A stretch of DNA of 53,565 nucleotides, taken from Prochlorococcus sp. AG-347-I19. GTDB taxonomy: Bacteria; Cyanobacteriota; Cyanobacteriia; PCC-6307; Cyanobiaceae. How positions within the stretch are numbered: the stretch's first letter is position 1; each line of letters starts with the position of its first letter. The translations under genes and the position numbers were made by a program. Location: the NCBI GenBank assembly GCA_003279105.1, contig QCBO01000010.1, forward strand, positions 1 to 53,565, given 5' to 3'. Positions 17,972 to 26,884 of the stretch are shown here, in pieces. The notes under the pieces are model-generated. The model did no database searches. It had not been told where the DNA came from and worked only from the letters and a program-made list of their open reading frames with translations.

Positions 17972-19893
17972 ATATTCAAAGCATTTTTTAAAAATTCCTG
18001 AGATTTTTGCATTACTACTTCTTTATTTTCAATATTTCTAAACCCATGCCCTTCATTATCAAAAAAAATAACTTCTGAATATTTATTATTCTGAATCAAA
18101 TTTTCTTGAATTTTTAAAGTTTGTTTATAAGAAATAACTTTATCTTTTTTCCCATGAAACAATAAGATAGGTTTTTTTATTTTGTTAATATAATTTATCG
18201 GTGATCTATTTATATAGTCATCATGATTTTTTGCATAATTTCCTACCAAAGAATTTAAATAATCTTTTTCAAACCTATGAGTGTTGTAATGCATATCCTT
18301 CAAATCAATAACAGGATATTTACAAATTGCTGCTGTAAAAATACACCCATATAATAAACAATTTAGGGCAGTTAACCCACCAGCACTATTCCCAAAAATT
18401 ACCACTTTTTCACTATCTACTTGATTTGATTTAATCAATTCAAGAGCTAGTGCTTCGCAATCAAAAGAATCAACAATACCCCATTTATAATTCAACCTCT
18501 CTCTATATGCTTTGCCAAATCCTGATGATCCTCCATAATTGACTTCAGCAACAAAAAAACCCTTCGACGTCCAATATTGAACTTCAGAATTATATGATCC
18601 ATCAAAAAATGAAGTTGGTCCACTATGCGCTCTAACAAAAAGCGGTGGTTTTCTAAATTTTTCAACAAGCGGCCTATATAAAAAAGAATGAGTAGATTTA
18701 TCTTCAAAACCTTTAAACCAAAAAGATTCAGGTTTTGAACAATCTTTTATATATTCAGCATTTATTTCCTCAAAAACATTTGATAAAACGTCCTTTTTAC
18801 AATCAATTTCAAGTAAATTTCCAAGAAAATCAGATCCATGACCTTTCAAAACTACTTTCTTCTCAAAAACACTAAAATCACTTATTGAGGTAAAAGGAGT
18901 AGAAAATTCTTTAACGAATTGAAGATCTTTATATTGTTCAACTACTAAGTTATTTTCTTTTTTTGCCAAACAAAATAAATTTTTTATATCTCCTGAAAAA
19001 AATATTATTCCTGAGACCCACTGAGGAACTCCATATTCAACAAAATTTCTCTCTACTCTTTTTTTAATAAAAATATTCTCAATTTTACTAGCATCTAAAA
19101 ACAATAAGTTCCACCATCCAGAACTATCTTCAGAACATACTAAAAGAGTTTCACTTATCCAATAAGGTTGAAAAAAAGAAACGTTTTTTTTGGCATTAAT
19201 CAGCTTATCTGAGAATTTTTTTATTTTTGTTATCTCTCCATCTAAGTCAATTTGAGCAAAACAAAGATCATTTTTCTCCCAGGGCATGTATGGAGAATCC
19301 CACTCGACCCAAGAAAGTAAGCTAACAGAAGTATTAGAAGATAATTCTCCAGCGAAATTTTTAAATTTTTTTATTCGGTAAATATCTTGTTTAGTTTTTT
19401 TTAAGTTTAAATAAAATAAGTAATCTCTATTATTTATTTCACAAATACCATACAAAAAATTTTTTTGAGAAATAACAAATGAAGAATCGAAATTTCCATC
19501 GATTGATTTAGATAGTTGTCTCGGTTCTTGAACTGAATCGAGATATCTTTTTTGACTTCTATAGTTTGATGCTACCTCTTTAAAAATTTGAAACCATACT
19601 GCGTTGGTAATCTGATCTATCCATATCAAATAAAAATTATTTTTAAAATATATACATTTATAAGATCTACCACCATATCCATGAAAGTTATTTTTAATAT
19701 TATATTTTTTACTTGTTAATTTCTGAGGAAACGCCCCTTTTTCATTAAATGGTCTTGCAAAAATAGCATTTTCATTTTGACCTTCACTAACAAGATCAAT
19801 CCAAAAAATGATATCTCTAACAATAGTTAATTCCTTAAAAGATTTTTTTTTAGATACAGTTTGCCTAACTTTTAACTTATCATCATTACTCAT
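17968..19893 (-). CDS. S9 (prolyl oligopeptidase) family peptidase/alpha-beta hydrolase
   Basis: A 641-residue cytosolic-type serine hydrolase; no signal peptide is visible. The N-terminal 370 residues form the beta-propeller-like region with repeated aromatic-rich strands (for example LSWVEWDSPYMPWEKNDL). The C-terminal alpha/beta-hydrolase domain has FGNSAGGLTA with nucleophile Ser503, Asp584 in FHGKKDKV and His616 in NEGHGF, giving a full triad. NYGGSSGFGKAYRERLNYKWG, just before the nucleophile, is typical of acylaminoacyl/dipeptidyl-peptidase relatives. The substrate is unknown. It is monocistronic, divergent from def. Confidence 0.85.
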   Translation of the reverse strand: MSNDDKLKVRQTVSKKKSFKELTIVRDIIFWIDLVSEGQNENAIFARPFNEKGAFPQKLTSKKYNIKNNFHGYGGRSYKCIYFKNNFYLIWIDQITNAVWFQIFKEVASNYRSQKRYLDSVQEPRQLSKSIDGNFDSSFVISQKNFLYGICEINNRDYLFYLNLKKTKQDIYRIKKFKNFAGELSSNTSVSLLSWVEWDSPYMPWEKNDLCFAQIDLDGEITKIKKFSDKLINAKKNVSFFQPYWISETLLVCSEDSSGWWNLLFLDASKIENIFIKKRVERNFVEYGVPQWVSGIIFFSGDIKNLFCLAKKENNLVVEQYKDLQFVKEFSTPFTSISDFSVFEKKVVLKGHGSDFLGNLLEIDCKKDVLSNVFEEINAEYIKDCSKPESFWFKGFEDKSTHSFLYRPLVEKFRKPPLFVRAHSGPTSFFDGSYNSEVQYWTSKGFFVAEVNYGGSSGFGKAYRERLNYKWGIVDSFDCEALALELIKSNQVDSEKVVIFGNSAGGLTALNCLLYGCIFTAAICKYPVIDLKDMHYNTHRFEKDYLNSLVGNYAKNHDDYINRSPINYINKIKKPILLFHGKKDKVISYKQTLKIQENLIQNNKYSEVIFFDNEGHGFRNIENKEVVMQKSQEFLKNALNI

Positions 19894-19974
19894 TTAAAAA
19901 AAATATAAAGAATGCAAATTAAAGTGCTAGTATTTTTATAGCTAAACTCTTAAGTAAAAACCTTTTTTTTTAAC

Positions 19975-20580
19975 GTGGCAAACCATTTTTCACAACTTGC
20001 AAAAAAGTCAAGAACAAATGGAAACGCAGAAAAAATTGCAAAAGAACAAACAGGCAAGCCATCTCTAGACATTTATAAACTTGGTGATGATGTATTAAGG
20101 CAAAATTCCAAAAGAATAACTAAAGTTGACGAATCTATTAGAAAACTTGCTAGCGAAATGCTTCAAAGCATGTATGCAGCTAAAGGAATTGGACTTGCTG
20201 CACCTCAAATTGGAATCAACAAAGAACTTCTTGTCATAGACGTAAATTTTGAAGATTCAGCAGCAGAACCTTTAATATTAATCAATCCAGAAATTACAGA
20301 CTTTGGAACAACCCTTAATTCATATGAAGAAGGCTGCTTGAGTATACCTGGCGTCTATTTAAATGTAGTAAGACCATCAACTATAAAATTAAAATTTAGA
20401 GATGAAATGGGACGACCACGTAAAATGAAAGCTGATGGCCTTCTAGCGAGGTGTATTCAACACGAAATGGATCACTTAAATGGAATATTATTTGTAGATA
20501 GAGTTACATCAAAAGATGATTTGAACAAAGAACTTTTAAAAGAAGGGTTTAACGAAAAAGACGTTATCTCAATTAATTAA
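19975..20580 (+). CDS. def: peptide deformylase
   Basis: Removes the formyl group from the N-terminal methionine of nascent proteins; Fe2+ or Zn2+ enzyme. All three motifs are present: GIGLAAPQ (71-78), EGCLS (Cys121) and QHEMDH (His163, Glu164, His167). The start is GTG at 19975, giving 201 residues with a roughly 30-residue N-terminal extension, as in many cyanobacterial type 1B enzymes. An oligo-T run lies just before the start. The HIT-protein gene starts 4 bases after the stop, so the two probably share a transcript. Confidence 0.95.
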   Translation: MANHFSQLAKKSRTNGNAEKIAKEQTGKPSLDIYKLGDDVLRQNSKRITKVDESIRKLASEMLQSMYAAKGIGLAAPQIGINKELLVIDVNFEDSAAEPLILINPEITDFGTTLNSYEEGCLSIPGVYLNVVRPSTIKLKFRDEMGRPRKMKADGLLARCIQHEMDHLNGILFVDRVTSKDDLNKELLKEGFNEKDVISIN

Positions 20581-20584
20581 TTTA

Positions 20585-20926
20585 ATGACTGAAACAACAA
20601 TTTTTCAAAAAATCATTAATGAAGAAATACCCTGCGATAAGCTTTATGAGGATAAGTTTTGTATTGCGTTTAATGATATCCAGGCACAAGCACCAGTTCA
20701 TTTTTTAGTGATTCCTAAAAAGCCAATAATCAGTTTATTAGAGTGTATTGAGCAAGATGCAAATTTATTAGGGCATTTACTTTTTGTTGGTAGCAAAATA
20801 GCTAAATCAAAAAATTTAACTAATTGGAGAACAGTTATTAACACTGGAGCAGAATCTGGACAAACAGTTTTTCATTTACATATTCATTTTTTATCTGGCA
20901 GAAAAATGAATTGGCCTCCAGGTTAA
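20585..20926 (+). CDS. hinT: HIT-family (HinT-like) nucleotide hydrolase
   Basis: A 113-residue histidine-triad protein. The active-site HLHIH is at residues 97-101 (H97, H99, H101), with the upstream TGAESGQTVFH segment typical of HINT purine nucleoside phosphoramidases. The N-terminus (TIFQKIINEEIPCDKLYED) is the canonical HinT start. It follows def closely. The physiological substrate in bacteria is poorly defined. Confidence 0.9.
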   Translation: MTETTIFQKIINEEIPCDKLYEDKFCIAFNDIQAQAPVHFLVIPKKPIISLLECIEQDANLLGHLLFVGSKIAKSKNLTNWRTVINTGAESGQTVFHLHIHFLSGRKMNWPPG

Positions 20927-20972
20927 AACTCTCGAAAGAAATATTAATAGGTTATAAATAAATAAAAACAAA

Positions 20973-21251
20973 ATGAATACTCCAGAGTCCTTAAATACAG
21001 AATCTAAAAATTTATTCAATTTAATTTCAAAAAATTGGGAAGAGCTAGATGATTCACTCAAAACTAAGTTAATAAAAATTTGGAACGTTTTAACTTATAA
21101 ATGGCAATTACAAATTTTATTTAATTTACCTTTTCTACTATGGTGGGCATTGGATAAATCTTTTCCAAAAGTTCATGAATTTGATGCAACAATCTTGAAT
21201 TACTTGAATTTACCTGACTGGGCACTTTCATTTATTGGCTTTAGTCAATAG
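20973..21251 (+). CDS. small hypothetical protein with one membrane-like segment
   Basis: A 92-residue protein I do not recognise. Residues 1-45 are charged and helical (NLISKNWEELDDSLKTKLIK). A tryptophan-rich hydrophobic segment follows (WQLQILFNLPFLLWWALD, about 49-66), then a second weaker hydrophobic patch near the C-terminus (PDWALSFIGFSQ). It lies 46 bases after hinT and 42 bases before the ABC transporter gene, all on one strand. A role with the transporter is possible but only from position. Confidence 0.65.
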   Translation: MNTPESLNTESKNLFNLISKNWEELDDSLKTKLIKIWNVLTYKWQLQILFNLPFLLWWALDKSFPKVHEFDATILNYLNLPDWALSFIGFSQ

Positions 21252-21293
21252 ACTGCTAAAAGTTATAATTTATTTCATAACACTAGTCGAGTA

Positions 21294-23276
21294 ATGAATA
21301 AAGCAGTTAATAATAAATCCAAAATACTGTACCAATTACAAAAATTAAGGAAGCTATCTCAGCCGTTTTTTCTTCCAATAGATCAATGTAATGGATTCCA
21401 ATTCATATGGCTTTTGATTTCTCTTTTATTTTGTGTAGGTGGAGTAGTACTTGTTGGTCTTACAGCAATAATAAGTTTTTTTGAAAGCTTTCAACCAATT
21501 TTTCTTGAAAAGTATTTCGGAGGTGTAGTAAGTACTGTCAATTCAATTTGGGCTGGGAGTTGGGGATTGCTTTTCTCTGCATTATTTCTAATTGGATCAG
21601 GAAGCTTTTTTAGCTTAAGACGTCAATTAAAAAACCGTAGATGGTTACATTGGTTATTCCTTGCGATAATTGTATTAATGCTTTTAGCTGTAAACGGAAT
21701 AAACGCAGGTATTGGATTCATTGCAAGAGATTTAACAAATGCTTTAGTAGAAAAACAAGAAGATGGATTTTATCGGATATTGGGGATTTACGCTTGTTGT
21801 TTCGCTGTGGCTCTACCAATACGAGTTTCCCAAATATTTTTTACATATAAGTTAGGAATAATTTGGAGAGAATGGCTTTCAAAAAGTCTAGTCAAAGATT
21901 ATATGACTAATAAAGCTTATTACCAGTTAAATCCTAATGATGAAGAACAAACCGATGTAGATAATCCCGATCAAAGAATCACAGATGATACACGAGCTTT
22001 TACCGGGCAAAGTCTCTCTTTCACATTAGGTATTTTTGATGCCCTACTAACATTTTCACTAAATATTCTTATTTTATGGAGTATTAGTACAACACTTACT
22101 TTTTCTTTATTTGGTTACGCTGCATTTGCAACTTCTATCCTCTTAATTGCTGGAAAAAATCTTGTAAAGATTGATTTTGATCAACTTAGATATGAAGCGG
22201 ATTTTCGATATGGTTTAGTACATATTAGAGATAATGCTGAATCAATAGCCTTTTACTCTGGGGAGAATCCTGAACGAAGTGAAACTGAAAGGCGCTTAGG
22301 AGAAGTGGTTAGAAACTTTAATTTACTGATTATATGGAGAGTAATAATAGACGTCATGAGAAGATCCATTAATTATGCTGGAAATTTCTTTCCATATTTA
22401 ATAATGGCAATCCCTTACTTTAAAGGTGATATTGATTATGGACGCTTTATTCAGGCAAGCTTTGCATTTGGAATGGTTGAAGGTTCGTTATTTTTCATTG
22501 TTAACCAAATCGAAGAACTTGCAAAATTTACTGCTGGTATTGGCAGATTAGAAGGATTCCAATCAAAAGTTGAATCCATTAGTCAAACCAACCCAACAAG
22601 CAATCAAAACGTTATTTCAGACTACCCCTCAATTCTTATTAATAATGCTGACCTTTGCCCACCAGGATCAAATAAAACAATCATTAAAAATTTAAATTTA
22701 AGTATCGACAATAATCAATCACTTTTGGTTGTAGGACCATCTGGGTGCGGAAAAACATCTTTACTAAGAATGATTAGTGGTTTATGGGAACCCGATCAGG
22801 GAGTAATTAAAAAACCAAAAATTGGGGAATTATTATTCATACCTCAAAAACCATATATGTTACTTGGTTCTTTAAGAGAACAATTATGTTATCCCACAGA
22901 AGTTAAGAAATTTAGTGATGAACATCTTACTTCTGTACTACATGAAGTAAATTTAAAAACCTTAGTGGATCGGTATCCTAATCTTGATATCAAACAAGAT
23001 TGGCCACGAATTCTTTCCCTAGGCGAGCAACAAAGATTGGCTTTTGCAAGACTCTTACTTAATTCTCCAAGATTTGCAGTACTTGATGAAGCAACAAGTG
23101 CTTTAGATATTAACACTGAAAAAAAACTATATAGTTTACTAAAGGAACGAGAACTTTCTCTAATAAGTGTTGGACATAGACCTAGCTTAAAAGATTTTCA
23201 CGAAAATATTTTAGAATTAAATGGACAAGGAGACTGGAAATTATTGACTTCTGATAAGTATAATTTTAAGGATTAA
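21294..23276 (+). CDS. ABC half-transporter, SbmA/BacA and ABCD-like (permease + ATPase)
   Basis: A 660-residue fused permease-ATPase. The N-terminal membrane domain (about residues 35-400, six segments) resembles the ABC_membrane_2 / SbmA-BacA fold, with the conserved EWLSKSLVKDYMTNKAYYQL and NPDQRITDD signature. The ATPase has Walker A GPSGCGKT (481-488), signature LSLGEQQRLAFAR (574-586), Walker B FAVLDEATSALD (594-605) and switch His in SVGHRPS. It should work as a homodimer. The substrate is unknown; relatives move peptides, vitamin B12 or long-chain acyl compounds. The Hlip gene starts 8 bases downstream. Confidence 0.88.
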   Translation: MNKAVNNKSKILYQLQKLRKLSQPFFLPIDQCNGFQFIWLLISLLFCVGGVVLVGLTAIISFFESFQPIFLEKYFGGVVSTVNSIWAGSWGLLFSALFLIGSGSFFSLRRQLKNRRWLHWLFLAIIVLMLLAVNGINAGIGFIARDLTNALVEKQEDGFYRILGIYACCFAVALPIRVSQIFFTYKLGIIWREWLSKSLVKDYMTNKAYYQLNPNDEEQTDVDNPDQRITDDTRAFTGQSLSFTLGIFDALLTFSLNILILWSISTTLTFSLFGYAAFATSILLIAGKNLVKIDFDQLRYEADFRYGLVHIRDNAESIAFYSGENPERSETERRLGEVVRNFNLLIIWRVIIDVMRRSINYAGNFFPYLIMAIPYFKGDIDYGRFIQASFAFGMVEGSLFFIVNQIEELAKFTAGIGRLEGFQSKVESISQTNPTSNQNVISDYPSILINNADLCPPGSNKTIIKNLNLSIDNNQSLLVVGPSGCGKTSLLRMISGLWEPDQGVIKKPKIGELLFIPQKPYMLLGSLREQLCYPTEVKKFSDEHLTSVLHEVNLKTLVDRYPNLDIKQDWPRILSLGEQQRLAFARLLLNSPRFAVLDEATSALDINTEKKLYSLLKERELSLISVGHRPSLKDFHENILELNGQGDWKLLTSDKYNFKD

Positions 23277-23284
23277 CAAAAAAA

Positions 23285-23560
23285 ATGAATTCTAAAGAAG
23301 AACAAACTAACTCAGAAGTTACTAATTTAGAGAATGAGAGTTTTATAGACGAGCAAAAAGATCAAAATCAGATCAATGAACAAATTGAAGACAATAAATT
23401 AGATGAAAAATCTATAGAAATTAAAGATGAATATAAATTTGGATGGAGTAGTTATTCTGAAATAACTAATGGAAGGTTTGCAATGATTGGCTTCCTTGCA
23501 ATAGTATTGATTGAATTATTTAGTAAACAATCTTTTTTAAAATGGGCAGGAATCTTATAA
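23285..23560 (+). CDS. hli: high-light-inducible protein (Hlip), long N-terminal form
   Basis: A single-helix relative of light-harvesting proteins that binds chlorophyll and carotenoid and protects photosystem assembly. The chlorophyll-binding motif ExxNxRxAM appears as EITNGRFAM (Glu59, Asn62, Arg64), followed by a hydrophobic helix (IGFLAIVLIELFS). The 91-residue protein has about 50 extra acidic, Gln/Asn-rich residues in front, unlike the short 35-70 residue Hlips abundant in this genus. It is 8 bases behind the ABC transporter gene and likely co-transcribed. The family call is strong; the numbered hli name is not known to me. Confidence 0.88.
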   Translation: MNSKEEQTNSEVTNLENESFIDEQKDQNQINEQIEDNKLDEKSIEIKDEYKFGWSSYSEITNGRFAMIGFLAIVLIELFSKQSFLKWAGIL

Positions 23561-24490
23561 TTAATCATCAAATCTAGAACTGTTATCTCTTGGTTTCTTC
23601 TTATTTGTTCCAACGTTATATCTACTATTTTGATTTTTTGAACTTGATCTAGCTGAAGAGCTCACTCTACGAGATTCACGTGGTTTTTTGGCTTGATTAG
23701 CATCTTTAAATGAAGCATCTTCTACTTGAGTTGTTGAAGTTTGCGGCCTAATAGAGGATCTAGTAGGTTTCTTTCTTAATGGAGAAGATTCACTAGGAGC
23801 AGAGATATTATCTTGTCTAGAAACTGTACGATTCATTCTGGGTCTAGACCCTGTTTTAACTTCATCGCGAGATAAATTTCTTCTTTCACCAAAGTTATTT
23901 GTTTCTGGTTGTTTACTATTTCTATTTTCAGAAGTCTGTCTTCTCCTTCTCATAGGTTCGTCATTTTCAAACTGACTTATTTCCCTTGTAGATGGCCTAC
24001 TTCTACTTGCTGCAGCAGAGGGTATGGCTCTTGAAACATTCCTCCTACGAGATCTCCCCTCCATATAGTCTTCTTCAAATTCATCTTCTTGAGGTTTAAA
24101 TCTTCTTGATGGTCTTTCAGATTCTTCAAACCTATCATAATCGTCATTAAACCGGCCTCTAGAATTTCTCGGACCATCAGAAATAGGATCATCATCAAAA
24201 TAAGATGATCTTCTAGCTTGATCAGTAGCAACTCCCCTCAATCGCACACTTTCATATGCGAAAAAAACTGTAGTTCCTGCAAGCAAAAACTGACCAAACT
24301 GAAGGATAGGATCTAACCTCCAGCCTTGAAAAAATAATATTCCTCCACACAAAAGTCCAATTGCCGCGAAGAAAACATCATAATCCCTTGCTAAGGCAGG
24401 CTTGAAGGACCTCAAGAAATAAAGGCCTCCTCCACATACGGCGAGAACTATACCAACAATACTGGCCCAATTGAGACTAGCATTGACCAC
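23561..24490 (-). CDS. ycf66: Ycf66 family protein
   Basis: A 309-residue protein. The N-terminal 85 residues hold three membrane segments (VGIVLAVCGGGLYFL, FFAAIGLLCGGILFF, LLAGTTVFFAY) in the pattern of Ycf66. The remaining 220 residues are a disordered, Arg/Ser/Asn-rich tail with many RRR and SR pairs, so the C-terminal two-thirds is low complexity and highly basic. Ycf66 occurs in cyanobacteria and some plastids; its function is not established. It begins 79 bases after the psbX stop, same strand, and its own stop abuts the Hlip stop. Confidence 0.85.
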   Translation of the reverse strand: MVNASLNWASIVGIVLAVCGGGLYFLRSFKPALARDYDVFFAAIGLLCGGILFFQGWRLDPILQFGQFLLAGTTVFFAYESVRLRGVATDQARRSSYFDDDPISDGPRNSRGRFNDDYDRFEESERPSRRFKPQEDEFEEDYMEGRSRRRNVSRAIPSAAASRSRPSTREISQFENDEPMRRRRQTSENRNSKQPETNNFGERRNLSRDEVKTGSRPRMNRTVSRQDNISAPSESSPLRKKPTRSSIRPQTSTTQVEDASFKDANQAKKPRESRRVSSSARSSSKNQNSRYNVGTNKKKPRDNSSRFDD

Positions 24491-24569
24491 ATTCTTTCTC
24501 CAAAAATTTATTTTTTAAGGGTTACTTATATCCCCTATATATATAGTGTACTTAAAACTTCTACAAAAA

Positions 24570-24755
24570 CTAGCGTCTTCCAGTAGAAGTACGATCGAGG
24601 GAATCTTTCTGGCTAACAAAAATCAAAAATGCAGAGGCTGGAATAACGATAAGTAAGGCAGCCGCAATAAAACTACCTATCATTCCAACTGCTGAATTAT
24701 TTGCAACTTCAGCAGAAAAATCTGCGGCTAGTAATAAATTTGAGATTTGAAACAC
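24570..24755 (-). CDS. psbX: photosystem II subunit PsbX
   Basis: Small single-helix PSII subunit near cytochrome b559. The 61-residue sequence has a membrane segment ([23 protein letters not shown], about 24-46) followed by the PsbX-type lumen/stroma edge [15 protein letters not shown]. It is longer at both ends than the roughly 40-residue mesophilic PsbX. Adjacency to ycf66 supports the call. No upstream operator was identified. Confidence 0.8.
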   Translation of the reverse strand: MFQISNLLLAADFSAEVANNSAVGMIGSFIAAALLIVIPASAFLIFVSQKDSLDRTSTGRR

Positions 24756-24844
24756 TTTTTAAATATTAAATTCTCAATTTATAATACGAATTAAATACGT
24801 TTCAATGGGTTATTTATTAAGATGAATTAAATAATTGTGATTTC

Positions 24845-25150
24845 TTGCTTGTAAACTCTCTTCAAATTTTAGATTTTGGTTTAGGAATTTCTCTTTCATA
24901 TCTAACTATAGTTTTTCTAATAAGATTAATACTTACTTGGTACCCAAAAATTGATTTAAGTAAAGGTTTATGGTTATTAATTTCAATACCATCAAGCTCT
25001 ATTCTTAACTTAACAAGAAAACTAATTCCTCCTATTGGAGGCGTTGATGTTGGACCCGTAATTTGGATCGGAGTTATAAGCTTTTTAAGAGAAATTTTAG
25101 TCGGTCAGCAAGGGCTTATAAAACTTGCATTACATACACATATTTCATAG
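24845..25150 (+). CDS. ycf19: YggT family (Ycf19-like) membrane protein
   Basis: A 101-residue protein with two membrane helices (about residues 12-32 and 70-85) around the family signature WYPKIDLSKGLWLLISIPSSSILNLTRKLIPPIGGVD, compared here by its parts: LILTWYP and RKLIPPIGGVDVGP. Cyanobacterial YggT/YlmG proteins affect nucleoid or thylakoid organisation in some species. The start is TTG at 24845: the frame is closed upstream at 24818 and has no ATG or GTG before the conserved region. It is divergent from psbX and convergent with accC. Confidence 0.82.
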   Translation: MLVNSLQILDFGLGISLSYLTIVFLIRLILTWYPKIDLSKGLWLLISIPSSSILNLTRKLIPPIGGVDVGPVIWIGVISFLREILVGQQGLIKLALHTHIS

Positions 25151-25167
25151 AAATAATTAATTATTTC

Positions 25168-26517
25168 TCAGTAATTTGGCAATAATTCTTCTTCTACATA
25201 TTTTGTATGTATCTTACCCTGCTTAAATTTAGATTTATTCAGTAAAGTTAGATGAAAGTTAATTGTTGTAGGAATACCAGTGACCGCACATTCATTTAAA
25301 GCCCTATTCATACGTTTAATTGCAGTATTACGATCTTTTCCCCAGACTATTAATTTACCAATTAATGAGTCATAGAAAGGAGGTATTTCATAGCCTGTAT
25401 ACACATGACTATCCACCCTTACACCAGGGCCGCCAGGAGGAAGCCACCCAGTTATTTTTCCAGGTGATGGTCGGAAATTGTGAGAAGGATCTTCAGCATT
25501 GATTCTACATTCAATGGCATGACCGTTTAAATGGATATCATCCTGATTAAATTCCAAATTTTCTCCGCTTGCGATTTTAATTTGCTCAGCTATTAAATCT
25601 ACCCCTGTAACCATTTCAGTAACAGGATGTTCAACTTGAATCCTAGTATTCATTTCCATAAAATAAAAATTATCATCATCATCAACTAAAAATTCAACTG
25701 TTCCCGCTCCTTCGTAGCCGATACTTTTTGCAGCAGCAATAGCTGCGTTCCCCATTTTTTTTCTTAGCTCAGGGTTAATTGCAGGACTGGGAGACTCTTC
25801 TAATAACTTCTGATGTCTTCTTTGAACTGAACAATCTCGCTCTCCTAAGTGAACAACATTACCCGACCTATCGGCCAAAATTTGAATTTCTACATGTCTT
25901 GGCTTCTTTATAAATTTCTCCATATATAAACCATCATTACCAAAAGCTGCTTCTGCTTCACCTTGAGCTGCTTTAAACATTTTTTCGAGATTATTAGAGT
26001 TTTCAACCAACCTCATACCTCTTCCACCTCCGCCAGCAGTCGCTTTAATAATTACCGGATAACCAATATCATCTGCCAATTTATAAGCCTCATCAACATT
26101 TGATAACAAGCCTTTACTACCTGGTACTGTTGGAACTCCAACTGCTTCCATAGTTTCTTTAGCTGTAGATTTATCTCCCATAGATCTAATAGCTTTAGGA
26201 GATGGGCCAATAAAAACTATGCCGTGATCGTTACACATCTCAGCAAATTTATCATTTTCCGCAAGAAATCCATAACCAGGATGAATAGCATCAACTCCTC
26301 TTGATGTAGCAGCCGCAAGTATATTTGGAATATTTAAATAACTCTTATTACTTAATGAATCTCCGACGCAAACAGCCTCATCAGCAAGCTGAACATGCAA
26401 TGCTTTTTTATCTACAGTGCTAAAAACTGCAACTGTTGCAATGCCTAGTTCTCTACAACTTCTGACAATTCGTAAAGCTATTTCTCCACGATTAGCAATT
26501 AAAACTTTTTCAACCAT
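25168..26517 (-). CDS. accC: acetyl-CoA carboxylase biotin carboxylase subunit
   Basis: ATP-dependent carboxylation of the biotin on AccB, first step of fatty-acid synthesis. The 449-residue protein starts [17 protein letters not shown]. It contains the glycine-rich ATP loop [14 protein letters not shown], the [21 protein letters not shown] catalytic stretch and the [16 protein letters not shown] active site with its metal-binding Glu and Asn. The length and all motifs are complete. accB is not adjacent. It is divergent from the tRNA-Leu region, with a 260-base AT-rich spacer. Confidence 0.97.
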   Translation of the reverse strand: MVEKVLIANRGEIALRIVRSCRELGIATVAVFSTVDKKALHVQLADEAVCVGDSLSNKSYLNIPNILAAATSRGVDAIHPGYGFLAENDKFAEMCNDHGIVFIGPSPKAIRSMGDKSTAKETMEAVGVPTVPGSKGLLSNVDEAYKLADDIGYPVIIKATAGGGGRGMRLVENSNNLEKMFKAAQGEAEAAFGNDGLYMEKFIKKPRHVEIQILADRSGNVVHLGERDCSVQRRHQKLLEESPSPAINPELRKKMGNAAIAAAKSIGYEGAGTVEFLVDDDDNFYFMEMNTRIQVEHPVTEMVTGVDLIAEQIKIASGENLEFNQDDIHLNGHAIECRINAEDPSHNFRPSPGKITGWLPPGGPGVRVDSHVYTGYEIPPFYDSLIGKLIVWGKDRNTAIKRMNRALNECAVTGIPTTINFHLTLLNKSKFKQGKIHTKYVEEELLPNY

Positions 26518-26730
26518 TATGAAAATTAAAATTGAAGAAATGAAATGACTTAAAATAAAAAATTATTTGCCAAAGTATTCCACATTTTTTTTTAGTAATC
26601 AGAGGACATTTTTTACAATACAACCTCAAACGTTATATATGTATAAATATTTGTTTTATGCAATAGAAAAATTATTCATGATATTCAAAAATACTCTTTT
26701 CTAACTACATGCTTATTTCAGCCAATAATG

Positions 26731-26736
26731 TATTAT
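26731..26736 (+). promoter_or_regulatory. possible -10 box for tRNA-Leu
   Basis: TATTAT lies 41 bases upstream of the mature tRNA 5' end and would give a short leader for RNase P to remove. No good -35 hexamer is seen 16-18 bases upstream, which is common in this AT-rich genus. The remaining spacer (26518-26777) shows no gene on either strand. Confidence 0.25.
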
Positions 26737-26777
26737 ATTTTAAGGTTTAGGTATCCCTCGGTTGCTGAAAACCCTTT

Positions 26778-26859
26778 GCGGACGTGGCGGAATTGGTAGA
26801 CGCGCACGTCTAAGGAGCGTGTGGCTTCGGCCTTGCGAGTTCAAGTCTCGCCGTCCGCA
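26778..26859 (+). tRNA. trnL: tRNA-Leu, anticodon AAG
   Basis: Folded by hand. The acceptor stem GCGGACG pairs with CGTCCGC (26852-26858) and is followed by discriminator A. The D arm contains GGCGGAATTGGTAGA. The anticodon stem CACGT/GCGTG encloses loop CTAAGGA, so the anticodon at 26812-26814 is AAG. The long variable arm GGC-TTCG-GCC marks class II, and the T arm is GCGAG-TTCAAGT-CTCGC. CCA is not encoded. Leucine identity is supported by the discriminator A and the variable-arm size. Adenosine at the wobble position is unusual for a bacterial leucine tRNA. Confidence 0.95.
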
Positions 26860-26884
26860 TTTAATGTATTCTGGTTTGACTGCA

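Noticed and set aside
26762-26884. Upstream extension of the LpxB-like gene
   Set aside because: The open frame runs straight through the tRNA-Leu gene; the conserved N-terminus starts at the ATG at 26885.
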